Notes under the pieces: generated by a model
The model's database searches: none
Seen by the model: only the letters and a program-made list of their open reading frames with translations
Told to the model about the DNA's origin: nothing
Source: Gymnopus androsaceus JB14
Taxonomy: Eukaryota > Basidiomycota > Agaricomycetes > Agaricales > Omphalotaceae
Direction: 5' to 3'
NCBI GenBank assembly: GCA_009733575.1
Contig: ML769427.1
Coordinates: 248,001 to 312,000 of the forward strand
DNA: 64,000 nucleotides
Made by a program: the position numbers and the translations under genes
Shown: one piece after another, positions 48,109 through 60,675 of the stretch
How the letters are laid out: every line of letters starts with the position of its first letter
How positions within the stretch are numbered: position 1 is the first letter of the stretch

Positions 48109-49492
48109 GTCATATGCAGCCGGAGTGAGCCAAGGGCACTTTCAAGAGAAGTATGAAAAAGCTGACGACAGAATTTTCGAAATTCTGCACTCCCAGAGTG
48201 GTCTTGTGATGCTACATGGCCATGAACTTGAGTGCAAGACCAAACTGAATATGAAAACATACATACTCTTTGGCATGGACAGGAATCCAAGTAATGCAAC
48301 AGCATTTCGGTGGGCATGGCGCACAGATGAATGGACATTTCCAAGGGAGATATAAAGTGGGTAGTATTCATTTTGACCAGTTGCAACTGAGACGGTTGTC
48401 TTATCACTTCTGAGAATCACTGGAACAAACATTGCTCCATGCGTGTTCTCATCTTCAGCGATCTCATCCTAATGCCAAAGAAATCAGAGTGTGAAATGAA
48501 ACAGGATTAAAAGCGACTCACACATTGGACCCATGCCCAGTTGCCAGTGATAAGATTGCGGTAGAGGTGTTTGCCATTGTTGAAAAGTTGTTTCGGTGAC
48601 ACGTCGAATTTGTTTTTGAAGCTTGGATTGGCCAGCATCTGCTCAAGGACTTTTAAGGGGTCTCGGAACCAGACCTCGTAACCTTGGAGCTTCCACGCAG
48701 GAACTGACGATCGATCCTCAGGGAGTTCACCATTATATTTAACCGTAAAACTCTCCCAAGGTACATCTCCTTGGCGTATATCATTGATTATGGAGTATGG
48801 TTCCTTGTGGCTAGCCTATGGGTTGTCAGCACCTCGTTCGGGACCCATAAGTCGAGCAATGAGCTCGGAAAGGAGGTCAATATTTCCACCAGACATTTCT
48901 GCCTTCTGGTACAGAAACTCTGCAAGCTCGAATTTGGTATCAGAGTTAAATGGGCTGTAGTCTTCACAATTGTGTTCTTCTGGAGGCATAGGAGTGCTGT
49001 CAGAAGGCAGATCATTGCTGGCCAAATCGCATGGGGCACCTAAACTTCAATCAGGACCAAACTGAAAAATATGTGTGATCGATATTGGCTTACCATTGAG
49101 TAAAGGATGTGTCTCAGTACAAGTCCCATACTTTTGCAAATTGACAGGAGCTGCTGACCATGGCAGCCTCATGGGCGAACCATTCTGACAATGTCTCAGT
49201 GACTGTTGAGGAGAAAAAAGAGAGGCTGGATTTGGAGGAGGATGCGGAGATGGTGTGTGCAAGGGGTTTGGATCAGGCGATGGAAAATGAAACAGTGCAG
49301 GAGCTGGTGGAAGTGCATATTTTGAATCTACATGTCTTTTCAGGCCTCCTTGGCTCTTGCATTTTCTATTGCACTGTTCACACCTAAAGTCGGCCATGTA
49401 ATGAATTCTGGAGCGAGAGAGGTCACAGAAGGACTGTGCAAAATAATTCAAGGTGTAAAATTGAGTAAGCAGCCAGTGAAATTTTTTACAAA

Positions 49493-52256
49493 GTGGCTCG
49501 TTCTATCATGTCCTCCAGGCCTACTGCTCATCGCAGAGCCACACAAGCTGCAGTTCCACCAACCACTCAACCCATTGCTCCTGATGCTGTTTCACCTGTT
49601 ACATTTACACCTGCACCAGAGTCTGTCGCACCTCTCAAGGCTGGAAATGGCATGTTGCTACGTGGAAAACGGGACCCACATCCAGCGGCTCCAGTAATGC
49701 CTATACCAAGACATACCTCCGAGCAGGTCCAAGCAGAGCAACAGGAAAAAGATGCAGCCAAGGCTGCCACAACTGCAGCTCGAGATGATGCCATTTTGAA
49801 AACGGCAAAGTTGGAGGATTGGATGCAGGCAGAAGATCAGCATGCAGATGAATTCGCCAATCATCCTCCCCCTAATGTCAAGCAAAAAGTACCTAGAAAA
49901 AAAGGTGAGCTTGTTTATTGTGTTTCCGATTCAATCCAAAACTTACACTCTCTATGATTAGTACCTAAACTACCAGCAGAAGCTCAGCCAGCAGTTCAAC
50001 ATGAGTTTTCTTTAAAATTAATAATGCTTTCCTTGACTTATACCTGGCAACATTGTCAATGCAGCAGAACCGTCTGCGGATGAGCCTCAGGGTAAGTTTT
50101 AATTCAATACCTTTCTTGATATTTTTCACATTGCATTTGTAGGCAAAATTGTAGCCCCTGCAGCAAAGGGCAGAAGTAAAAGAAAACGAGCTGCAGGAAA
50201 CAGTAAGCAGCAAGATTTATCCAAGAGACACTGTTGAGCGCTACTCTGAGTCTAGGAACCGCCAAAGTGCCTCAGGAAAACACTGAAGTCAATAACGATG
50301 ATGACTTCAAAATGGTTCTTGAGGATGGGCTTGATGATTCCAGTGAAGACCATCCATCAAAGAAAGCGAAAGTGAAAAAGCCAAAGAAGGGAGAATTGCA
50401 TGTGAGCATCAGCCGTAAAAGGGCTGAGCGTCCCAAAGAAGCTGGACATGTGAAAATGTACGTGCTTGATCCATCCAAATCAGGAAACTCCTTCTTGTCT
50501 TCTAATGTTCATCTCTACAGCGATGCTTCAGAGCCGCCAACCAAACAAAACAAGAAGCCTCTACAGGGTCTTCGCGATGGATGGAATTCCGGAGACAGCA
50601 CACCATCGAAACCCCCAGCCCATCCCACATCTCAACTCCCACCCCTTGAAGATGACGAATTCAAGTTTGGAGGCTTTGATGATGAAGATGGAGGAGATCA
50701 TGAGTGGCTCAGTACAATCAACAACCCCACAAAGCCTTTGAAAATCAAGAGTATAGCAGCTGTAGTGCAGATGCCGGTGTGTATATTATTCACTTCGTGA
50801 TTTGTTCATTCTAACTTTACACTTGCATGTAGGCTTCAATTGTCAAGATAGAGCCCACTACATCAGTTCCAGAACTTGTTACCCCCACTGCTAAAAGACG
50901 CAAGGACATTTGACTCCGGGACCTTCCTAAAGAAGTCCAGCAGGCCTTCACGAAAACTTTTACACTGGTTGTCATTGAATGTACAGGCTGCATTGAAGCT
51001 TGGACAAGTCCTATGGCTACCAAGCTCCAGGAACTTTGGGAGGACTCTATGCCTGCCGGTATCCATGATCAATACTTGGTGCTGAACACGAACAAGGCCA
51101 TTGAGGTTTTGGTAAGTTAGGAATCTCTATAGACTTTGTTACTGACGTCCATGAAAGATACACGACAAGCTTAATGTTTGGCGTAACTCTATTGGCAAGT
51201 CCGCTCTCAAGGCTTTCAAAACCCTATTCAGTCATGAAAATATTCTTACGGCGGACCAATGCAAGGCCTACATTGCTCGACAGTTGGAGGGAACGTACAA
51301 ATCCTACCCGTATTACTACTCGCATGCAGTAGGAGAGGCTAAGAATGTTCAATACGCTGTGCGTTGTCCTTGTTTGTCATATTTCTTTCAAATTATTCAC
51401 TAATGAGTGAAATAGGGTCCCTTCCAGTTGTATCTCATCTTGAGGACATTTGCCGAGCATCTCAAAGCTATTGACGGTATTCCTGCTGATGACCGCAGAG
51501 AAGACCGGCCAACTGGTGCTCTTATTTTGGCCATCCTTGCAGTACGTCAAACTATTTTACACTGTTCCCTAGTCATGAATCTTTTACTGGCAGGTTCATT
51601 GTGCGCTCACGTTCTATTTGACTGGTTGCGAGGTTGTCCCTATTGGATCTGACGGACACTTTTCACAGGCTGTTTGGGGTGACAAGTCAGCTATTGTTGA
51701 AGGCATGAAGAAGCAGTTCAAGACCACATCGAACCTGCATTCGCTCTTTAAACAGAACCCTGTCAAAAAAATCAATCGCGTGAGTCCAGCTCAATGGGAG
51801 CACATCATCACAACTGCGCATGCTCACATCAAAAAATCACGATTGGAACCAATACCCAAGACGCTGCCACCTGCTCAGTCGGAGCCCCAGTCAGATGAAG
51901 ATTGGGAGCTCCCAGATATCGACCCCAACAGTCTCACTGACAGGATGACTTCTCCCGCCACCGAACAAGCTCCAGAACTCCAACCTGAAGGTGCTACATC
52001 TTCGGTGACAGCTGCTGCGGGAACGACAGGTGATATCGAGGGGTCGGAAGCCGAAGAATCAGAAGGCAACGATGATCAACCTGACAGAATGGTGGAAGAT
52101 GGGACAGGTGGCGGCAACAGCGACAACAATGAGGAGGAGGAGGAGGAGGAAGAGGAGTCCATTGAGCCAGAGAGTAGTGAGTGTTGTTTAGATTCAGCTC
52201 AACACGCCACTCTTGCTGATCTTGATTACAGCTTGAACCGCAATCTAGATGATTAA
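49493..52256 (+). CDS. DUF6532-like Agaricomycete orphan protein
   Basis: Multi-exon plus-strand gene divergent from the Plavaka-like gene (about 105 bp apart). The start MARSIMSSRPTAHRRATQAA is at 49,493. The N-terminal half is disordered and basic (SKKAKVKKPKKGE, AKGRSKRKRAAGN). The conserved domain runs from LPKEVQQAFTKTFTLVVIEC (about 50,925) through KAYIARQLEGTYKSYPYYYS, AEHLKAIDGIPADDRREDRP, TGALILAILAVHCALTFYLT and SQAVWGDKSA, which is the usual DUF6532 layout. The C-terminus is a long acidic tail (EEEEEEEEES). Function unknown. A TGA at 50,911-50,913 lies where Arg is expected (KDI-stop-LRDLP), so the gene may be dead or the exon edge mis-set. Confidence 0.6.
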
Positions 52257-52478
52257 TAGGGTGCCAGTACGGAAAAAAGTACCATGACTACGCTTATCAG
52301 TAGTCTTTTGTGTACACTTATTTCAGTCTTTTCAATGAACTTTTTATTGCTTTTTCACAACCTTTACAAAGTACAATGATCTTTTTCAAGGAGGTGGACA
52401 TAGGTTTCTGAAGTTTGATCTGGATTGGAAAAACTCGGAAAAAAGTTCCAAAAAGGCCGAAAAAGGCTGATGTATGTT

Positions 52479-52994
52479 TTACTGATGAATGAGGTGACAG
52501 TAGTGGGTCAACTGTGTCCATGTTATTGGGTAGGTAAAAAGACTGCAACACTGTGGGAAGGTAAACATTGCAAAGATGGAGACTGGTTCTATATCAAGCA
52601 TTAACAACTTGCTCTTCTTTGCACAGCATGTACTTACCATGACAAACATCTTAGTATTCAACTCTATGTTGTCAAACCTTGCACCCAGCATGTAGAGAAA
52701 TGACTCAACAGTCAGTAGAATACCACTGCAAATAGGCATTGAACCATTGTGCTCTGGATAGTAGCAGTCAACCTGCCGGACCATTCCCAATTGATTTTTG
52801 AATTGGCCCCAAATAATATCAACTTCAAAGCCAATCCAGGCCATTGGACCTGTTTGCATTGCAGAAAGCAAAGGACTGATCCCACAGAGCTGAGCTTGTA
52901 TACCTTCTAAGGATTGAGTTTCAAGCAAAGTCAAGCCTGAGCTAGATATAATAGTGAATAAGGTACTTTCACTTGAGTCAATCAAAGTATACAT
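52479..52994 (-). pseudogene. Open frame of unknown transposon-like protein
   Basis: A 171-codon minus-strand frame with hydrophobic and Cys residues (MAWIGFEVDIIWGQFKNQLG, STCCAKKSKLLMLDIEPVSI). It has no family that I recognise. A likely intron (GTAAGTACATGC donor near 52,635) lies inside. Surroundings are all transposon relics. Confidence 0.35.
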
Positions 52995-52999
52995 ACTTG

Positions 53000-53879
53000 C
53001 ATTCCACTACACAGCAGTGATCTACTTCAATGGAGCAGAACTGGTTGGGTATGTACAGAAGCAAACCCCCATGCAAAAATTTTGCAGAGATTGCGCAAGA
53101 ACTTGAGTTGGTGATTGATTTAGGCAAATATTTTTTTGTAGTTAAGTCACATGCATCCTAGCATTGTGTCCAAATTTTCTCATATTATTATTTACAATAT
53201 ATCATATTACATTACCACCATTACTTTTGCAAAACTGTAAAAGATGAATTACTCAACCAATTGCAGTATTGTAAAATTGAGAATGGCAGTAAATTGTGGC
53301 ACATAGACTGCATAGTTTGGTGAGATCATATGGCATTAGAATATTCAGTGTTTTAGCACTTTGATAAGCTGGATACCATGCTGGGTAATCTAAGGAAGTA
53401 CTCAGTCTCAAGTCTGATTAAGTAGAAAGGCCTCACAAACCTTTATAACACCATTTGGAATAGGCATACTTCCATGATGCAATCAAAGCATAGTCTAACA
53501 GTATAACTCAGTGCAACATTGTGGTATTAGAGGCAAACTTACCAGGGGAAACACAAGCCTTCTGCTAGCCACACAGAAGGTTAGCTACCTTCAGAGTCAG
53601 TAGGATAGCTTGCTAGTTCCAACACTTCCTCCCCAAGAGGCTCTGGATTGGCAAATTGGGTGATTTGCTTGCATCCATCTGGATGCCCCTCTATTGCCTA
53701 TGGACATGCTCTTCTCTCCTTGGCTTTTTCACACCCTCTGATCACCCACTCACACTCATTGCTTTTGACCTTGGAACCATGCTTCCACCCACATCCTAAT
53801 TCTATCCAAATCTCTTTGTTGGCCCAGGCTCATGGCATGTAGTATTGGGACCCACATATGATTTCTATCCAGCATTTTC
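53000..53879. other. No gene seen
   Basis: AT-rich sequence without conserved frames. A CCTCCCCAAGAGGCTCTGG stretch near 53,620 resembles the purine-rich border of a retroelement but nothing else supports it. Confidence 0.5.
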
Positions 53880-54211
53880 TGTTGGAATATCAGATTTTGA
53901 TGTACAAGCTGGATACAGCTATGTCATGATGATATCATGTTTTCATCATATTTACATCATATCTATACTATATTTACACCTTATATCAATATTGCATCAT
54001 AGGTGATATCATTACTTCACATAGTATCCACTTACTATATTTGATAGCTATGACATATGCTTTCTAGGAGTATAAATACAGGTTGTAGATAGACATGTAC
54101 TTTACCTGTTTGCCTTAGGATCTTTGTCCCAAGATCCATACAAGGTCAAACATTTTATTCATTTGTCAATATCCTTGTCACCTTGCTGGTGTTATAAGGT
54201 GTATTCCTACA
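53880..54211 (+). repeat. LTR-like sequence (332 bp)
   Basis: It begins TGTTGGAATATCAG and ends GTGTATTCCTACA, so the ends are inverted (TGTTGGAATA / TATTCCTACA). TATAAATA lies inside at 54,071-54,078. A second TGTTGGAATATCAG occurs near 54,955. No gag or pol lies between, so it is a solo LTR or part of a short non-autonomous LTR element. Confidence 0.55.
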
Positions 54212-55196
54212 CAAACAGGTCATGGTTGGCTACCATTCACCAGAAGCTACCTACATCATATCTCAGCTAGCCCCTGCTCATCATATTGCTTGGGGAACTC
54301 AGGCCATTGCTGCTATTCATCTATCTTCTCATCATCACCCCTATCTGGAATGTCCAATTGTTGATGCTGTGTGCATCTTGTGTCAAAGCAGCATGCTGTA
54401 GTCATCTGACATGAGCATTAGTTCTGCAGATTATTGGACATTATGCTATGGTTGCATTGGGAGAGTTAGGATACTCTCAGGGACTCATGAAATTAGGGGG
54501 AAATCATCAGGATTATTGGAGAAGTGTTAGTTCTAGCTGGAGAAGTTCTTGTTTCTGGAGGTTATTCATGCACTGCTTGAAGCTGCATGATGTTCATTAT
54601 TCCATTCACTCATTCACAACCCTCACATGGAGACCATTCATTTATGGTCACTTAATTCCCAAATCCACACTTCAATCAACACCATCACATCCTTGCACAT
54701 TTTGGACTTTGCTAGGTTGCAAATCATGTTTAGTGCTGTTTGCACTACTTGTTCAGTGCTGAGTGCACTGCTTGTCAAGTACTGAGTGTACTTGTTATTT
54801 GTTTTGATGCATGAGTTGCATCAAAGAAAGTTGGTTACCTTCAGTTTTGCTTGGACAGGTGATTCTATGGTCAGTATATAGAGGTGGTGGACACAAGGTC
54901 AGTAAATTGGGATATAGGAATTTTTCTAGCTGCATCTCAGCTTGAGAGGAATTGTTGGAATATCAGGGAGGGTATGGGGAGGAGGATTCCAATTTGTTGG
55001 ACTGGGGTGTGATTTTCCTTTTTATCCACTTTGGTGATTTCTTTGCTGTGAGACATCTTGAGTCTCAATGCAACTTGTAGCAGTTATGAGCTTTTAATTA
55101 GTTGTTTACATATGTCAAGATTTCTCTTATACATGTAGTAGTGTACTGCCTACCATATTCCTCAGGACCATGGGCAATAAACAAGGATTCAAAAAC

Positions 55197-55228
<32 letters not shown>
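54212..55228 (+). other. Non-coding stretch ending in a 28-bp A tract preceded by AATAAA
   Basis: An uninterrupted A run (about 55,197-55,225) follows GGGCAATAAACAAGG at about 20-25 bp distance, as in a polyadenylated RNA copied into DNA. A second LTR-like start at about 54,955 lies upstream. No long conserved ORF was found in the segment. Confidence 0.5.
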
Positions 55229-55229
55229 C

Positions 55230-56180
55230 AAGCCTTTGCAATGAATTCAGTGGAAAAGGAAGTAAGCAACTGAGGTTCCATGAGTGACCTAGGTTTGGTA
55301 TGAAAGCACTTTTCATCACTTACTTGGGCACTTGGAAAGTAATGGACCCAGTGAGTTCACTGGTCTGCACCATGAAAAACTGATGGTTTTTAAATTCACT
55401 GGTCAATACCATATATCTCCAAGCTATTTCTTATGTTCCAAACTACTATTCCACCTTTAAATAATTCACCAGCCTCCAATATGTCTGGATTCCAGAGTTT
55501 CCTCTTAGAGCCAAAAGTGCAAAAAAATTTGGATGATAATATCCAGTCACAAAAAGTAGATAATGGTGCTGGAAAACAGCCCAAGAAGATACCATATCAA
55601 ATAGTATTCATAGATCCTGCTGCCTCCAGCTATTTCACAGGTTCAATTGGAAGCTATTCCATCCTGGGAATGAAAGCAATGTTCAATTCCTGGGTATGAT
55701 TTGGAAGCCATGGAAGCCATGTGGCCCGAATCATCTCTCATCCCTACACTCATTGAACTTGATGAAGAAGACATTCCGCTTGACTTGGAGCAGAGAGAGA
55801 TAAAGGTCCAGGACTCTGCATCCTCCTGGCATAAAATCAGATGGAGCTACTAAGCAGTGCTAACTTTAAGTGTGTTAACAATGCTCAAGATGCCTTTCAG
55901 CTATTGATTTTAGCCTTGTAGAATGTCAAATTTGCCATTATTAGGCTTGTAAAGACTTACAGTTAACTATTGCTCATGTGTTAGAGTATATTATGTTTGC
56001 TTTCTAGAAGAGGCTGAGTTTGTACATTGGACCATAATACTGGTAAGTAAGGTGAGTTGTTAGATTTAAAACAAGCGCTAATGGGACCTCTAGGTCTCCA
56101 GCTTATATAGTGTATTGAACAGTAGGTAATGTATCCTAACTGGTCTTGTCAACCTGCATAGGTGTAGTCATCAGCAAAAG
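55230..56180. other. No gene seen
   Basis: Short frames only (for example 55,433-55,699) with no recognisable family and no splice-supported extension. Confidence 0.45.
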
Positions 56181-56185
56181 ACAAA

Positions 56186-56350
56186 AGTCATGGAGTGCAA
56201 TTCCATGATCTTCCATAAAGGATAGTCCCAGCCCATGACTTTCCATAATAAAAGATTCCAGTCCATGATCTTCCATGTTGGAAGTTTTTTTCCTTAATGG
56301 AACATCATGGGCCAGGACCTTACATCATGGAAGGTCATGGACTGGACACT
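56186..56350. repeat. Fold-back repeat with CCATGATCTTCCAT motifs
   Basis: CCAGTCCATGATCTTCCAT (about 56,251) is mirrored by ATGGAAGGTCATGGACTGG (about 56,327), one mismatch over 19 bp. Two further direct copies of the CCATGAYYTTCCAT core lie to the left. The transcript or single strand could form a stem of about 100 bp. Confidence 0.75.
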
Positions 56351-56449
56351 ACATATAAGATCTACCTGCTAAGGCCTTCCATAATGTTATAACTGATAAT
56401 ACAAGTTCATTCTGGGTCAAAGAAATTAGATACTACATGTACAGAAATG

Positions 56450-58690
56450 ACTATCAGGTTCCAAGAAATATATATAAGCTATAAAAGACCATATCATGAT
56501 TGAAAGGCTCCTCACCATCCTCTGGTTCAATATCTTCATCTCCTTCCTGCTCCTCCTCTTTTTCTTCCTCAGACTCATCTCCCCCATAACCATAATCAAG
56601 AACCTCATCAACATCCTCATTATCAACCCATTGAGATTCATCATCCTGATTGACAGTATTGCAAGTTGGATCTGCATTCAGATCTGGATCACCATCTTCC
56701 TGGACTACAGACCAACCTTCCTCCTGTAAGTGTACTGGTACCTTGTAATGTCCTAGGCCAAGCTCTGGACAAAAACGGACTGCCATATCTCTGTCAGAGA
56801 ACCTAAGAAATTTTAATAATAAAGAACAGAACTTTTGCATGAAAACTTACATGCTTACATCATACCTACACCAATCTTTATCTTTCTCATTCCTCTATTT
56901 TGCAATTGAGTGTCCCAAAAAATCTGAAGTCTTTCCAAGATAGCTAACTGGTAAAAGATGGACAGCTCAAATGACTGAGGCTGGATCAAGGAATCCAAAG
57001 GCATATTGGGAATCAAGGAATCCAACTCGAGATAGGCATTTAGCTTTCCACCCCCAATGACGCTCGGAATCAAATCCAAACCAGCAAACCCAGAGAAAGT
57101 CCATTTGATGAGGTGGTTAATTACCTAGAGAGACCATGGCATGATAAATGCAAGAATGCAAGCATAACAATAGGGATGGTCATCATCATCAGATAGGACC
57201 ATGACATGAGGATGCATGCATGGATTGATGGAATCTTGAGCATGGCGCATATCATATGTGGTGTAGTTGACTTGAAGTATTGTGCTTGTACATCCGGTCC
57301 AGGGAGATACTAACAGAGCCTATTTCCTCCTCTGTAACTTTGTCAGATTCAGAGATATCCATGAGCTAACAGTAAAGATGCTTCTTCAGGTTTGGTAGAA
57401 AGACTAACAGTAAAGTATTAGTCTTGTAAAAAAAAAGCACAAAATACTATAGATACCTTGACTGCAGGGTCCTTCTTGTTCTCATTCATAAACTGAGGAA
57501 TCTGGTCCCACTGAGATCTGTCCATAGAGATTTTGTAGTGCTGATTGGGTTCAGTTGGTGGTATGGGATCAGAGTGCTCAAAGGGAACTCTTGGATTGCC
57601 AGTTGTATCAGCTTTCTTCATCTCCAGATGATGCTGAATAGTTTTGATGATTCAGACCTGCCGTTCATGAGCAGTGACCTGGCAACTATAGGTAAAGACT
57701 CTATTGGTGCATGCTGCAAAACGCTTGACACATTTATGTTCCAATTCACCCTAATTGATATAAATAAATTATAATAACAAGAAGAAAGAAAGACTTGCCA
57801 TTTGTGTTGTATAGCCATCAGTAGTTCCAAATAGATGTATGAATTTTGTGTAATACCCCATACCATGAATCTTCCATGTTGAAAGATTGAAAAGTTTCCA
57901 CCTAGGTTTGATATGAACACCCTCATCATCTGGTGCTTTTCATTTCCCCTTCCCCTTGGACTTGTTCTTTTGGGGAGTTTTGCATTGCTAGCAAGCATTG
58001 ACTTCCTTTGGGAGCTCAGAGTTCTGGTAATGAACAGCAACCTTTTTCTGAAATATTCAAAGAGATTTTCCCAGTTCTGTTGTACTGTCATCCAAGCAGT
58101 TCAAGGAGAGATCAGATTGTAACTTTGTAAGTAAAGTTTGGAAAAGCAGTGTATGCAGTTCATGTTGAAGAGGAGATCCAGGATTTGTTCATTGTGATTG
58201 GGAAAAACTCTGTCAAATATGGAAAGGGAAACCTAAAAAAATCAGTGATAATCTCCAATAAATAACTAATATTCACCTGTAGATAGTTCTCATAATCCCT
58301 TGCAGCCATGTTTTTCATGTCCGAAACATTTTTGCAAATTTTCCGAATTGTGCTCCTTCCAAACATTGGTATGTTTCAAAACCTGATACAAAGTGAGCTA
58401 AACATAATTACAGAGATGTGGTCATACCTTCTATTCATTTCTTGGACATTCTTGCTACCGAGACAGTGTTTCATACGGATAAGATGCAGGAGAATAGCTT
58501 TCCAAACGCCTAGCTCCAGTTCATGCAGGACATCTGGAACTAGCAAATCATAAAATTTTATGCCAAACTTGAAGAATCAATCAGAAAATATGTTCTAGAA
58601 AAAGTTTAGGAACAAGTTTGAAAATATTATGAATCACATATTCGAGTAGGAACCCAAGAAAAAAGTTTGAGAAATGCTTCTATGAGCTAG
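56450..58690 (-). pseudogene. Second Plavaka-like transposase, 3' half
   Basis: From right to left the pieces are DLLVPDVLHELELGVWKAIL (58,540), MFGRSTIRKICKNVSDMKNM and AARDYENYLQ, NEQILDLLF, LFNLSTWKIHGMGYYTKFIH with FGTTDGYTTQMGELEHKCVK, then FSDRDMAVRFCPELGLGHYK (about 56,760) and an acidic tail. This is the common mushroom Plavaka type with the LxHEFELGVWK and GELEHxxxK signatures. The N-terminal half is missing upstream of about 58,690. Internal TGA stops at 58,577, 57,940 and 57,652 replace expected Arg codons. Confidence 0.85.
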
Positions 58691-58699
58691 CAACACTGA

Positions 58700-60670
58700 G
58701 ACCATCATCAAAAATCCATTTCCGTATTAGAGTTACATTCCTAAATAGGAAGTAGCAGCAGTAAGTCCACACAGGACTTAGTAGTAGCAATCACACAGAT
58801 CAATGGGGGACAACAGTGTTATTACAGGGTATGGTACTAGGCTTTATATACAGTCCTATGTACAAACAATATATCAGGCAAGTGGCTACTGCGTGAATAC
58901 TTGTGGCTACTATGCATATGGCAAAGTGGGTACTACGAGAGAGCAAATTGATACAGCAAGAGACTGAGTGGAGTCTGCGAGACAATAACAGTGGAGTGCA
59001 TGGGATAGTGATACAAACAAGTGGAGACTACAAGAAAACATTCCATGTATAGTTCGATAAGATATATTTACCAAATTTCAAGGATGAAGATTATTGTATT
59101 CTTCTCCTATTATATCAGATGACTCAGCTGTAAAGAAGTTGGAGTTGTTTGAAGTGATCTGATACTTGAGTACGTGGTTTTTTCCCCCCTTTATTGTTAG
59201 ACTCAAAATTTACTAGATATAAGAGTTTGTATTGAATTGAGTGCTACCCAATCCACCCCTTCACAAAAGTCTAGCCTCCGGCAGCTGGCTGCATATATCA
59301 CACTCCTTTGACAACCACTATGCCAAGAACTCACTAGGCCATCCCAAACATAAGTTTTCTTCCTACTCATGTCTGGTATAGCTCATCTTTGTGGTAGGCA
59401 TCAATCACATTTGGTATCAACAGTTTCAGAATCAGCACAATGAATGGTCTACATATAATCTCTATCCTCACTACTTCTTCTTGCCTGTCAGGTAGTCGGG
59501 ATGGAGAGTGACTTCTAATAGTGAAGCATGGTTATGAGGGATGGGCCCATGTCCAGCTCTTTATCCATGACATTGATGTTGTTTATTGTTGGAGTCAATA
59601 TTGAGTCTTTTTGCAGCAACATAAATGCTTATTTATCAACCCAGTATTTGGGGTTCATGGAGAGATAGTTGTGATGCATGTAGGGACAGTAAATCCTCAG
59701 AACATGGTGCATTCCTGGGTTGGGGACAAAAAATGGGCTCAAAACCTTGCTAGATTGTAAGTGTAGCCTTCGAGATTGTGGTCATAGCTAAATGTTTGAG
59801 CAGACTTCCACCTTACATTGTTGATTTCTAACAACATGGATGAGGACTTCAGCCATTTATCCAGCTGTAGCGTTGGCCCTGGACATTATTGATTATGAAT
59901 AGTTTACTGAACACTTTTCTAATTTAATTCCTAATTTAACTTAAGCAAAAGAAATTCATGTCAAATTTCAATGCATAATCTATGTAAATCAAATGCAGAC
60001 TCAGAAATCTGCATCAAAGATGTCAATTGCTTATTGAGGCTCCAGTGGTGCAACTTTGTAAAATTCATGTGTGCATTTGAAAGCCAGATACCTTGAATTA
60101 AATAAATGAATACATGGTTCATTGCAAAAACTAGTACAACAAAAGTTCAAAGTATAACTAAACGCAATTGAGCCATACTGCAGTCAAGATAGAATAAGTG
60201 TCCAAGGATACAAGTACATGACACAGAAGATGAAGGACAAGACATGGAAGGAAAGCCAGAAATACAAGACTAGGCTTGCAGAGTTGGGCTGTGCATCGGG
60301 CAGTGCAGATTGTTGTTATGGTAAATCTGGGCAGTCATGAAGTTGGTGTCCTTGTTGTAGGTGAAGATAATGGTGCAAAATTGATTGCAGTTGTCTGAAA
60401 AATAAATTTGTTAACTAATGATTGTTGAGGGTATGAGAGTAGGACTTACCACACTCTTTCTCTGCTTGTTTTTGGTAGCAAAAATCTACAACTCACCACT
60501 CCCAACCAGGCCATTGTCTCCCATATGCCTGCTTGGGCTCAAACCGGTGAATATGACCTTGTACATCTTTTCCTTCAACTAGCAGCTCTATTAGCCACTG
60601 CATGCTTGGGACAATGAAGTCAACTATGCCAGTCTTATCTGCAGTATGAACCTGAGGCAACATGAAGCAA
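58700..60670. other. Gene-poor, no supported feature
   Basis: AT-rich. It has only short frames (58,800-58,985) and no inverted ends or tandem arrays that I can support. Confidence 0.5.
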
Positions 60671-60675
60671 GGGTC

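Larger units (their letters stand above)
40016..49387 (-). pseudogene. Plavaka-like transposase gene (C2H2 finger, DUF6830-type C-terminus), split by two insertions
   Basis: Segments 49,387-48,114, 43,276-42,599 and 41,374-40,016 read as one gene. It opens with a C2H2 finger (FRCEQCNRKCKSQGGLKRH), then FELAEFLYQKAEMSGGNIDL, SDKTTVSVATGQNEYYPLY, and, across the Copia 2 insertion, CPDGHYRRVIYGLGPYIADY. Next come DLLHQLVKGTFKDHLVNWV and, beyond the TA-flanked insertion, FLPAIAGHVP, LPRQHSMVHY, FGAPNGLCSSIT, LGQMLITNQRLDKLA. The end holds ACATFFAPSD, RYDCVF, GLWMVEPN and a FHVNKYVDYHAHEIAF stop. Plavaka elements are CACTA-like DNA transposons of mushrooms. Internal TGA stops sit at 42,638 and 41,076 where Arg is expected. 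Excising both insertions restores the frame at each site. Confidence 0.88.

Noticed and set aside
53620..53640. Polypurine tract of another LTR element
   Set aside because: No LTR follows it and no pol coding lies upstream.
55098..55319. Open frame running through the long A/T tract
   Set aside because: It codes a Phe homopolymer from the poly(A) tract and has no conserved residues.
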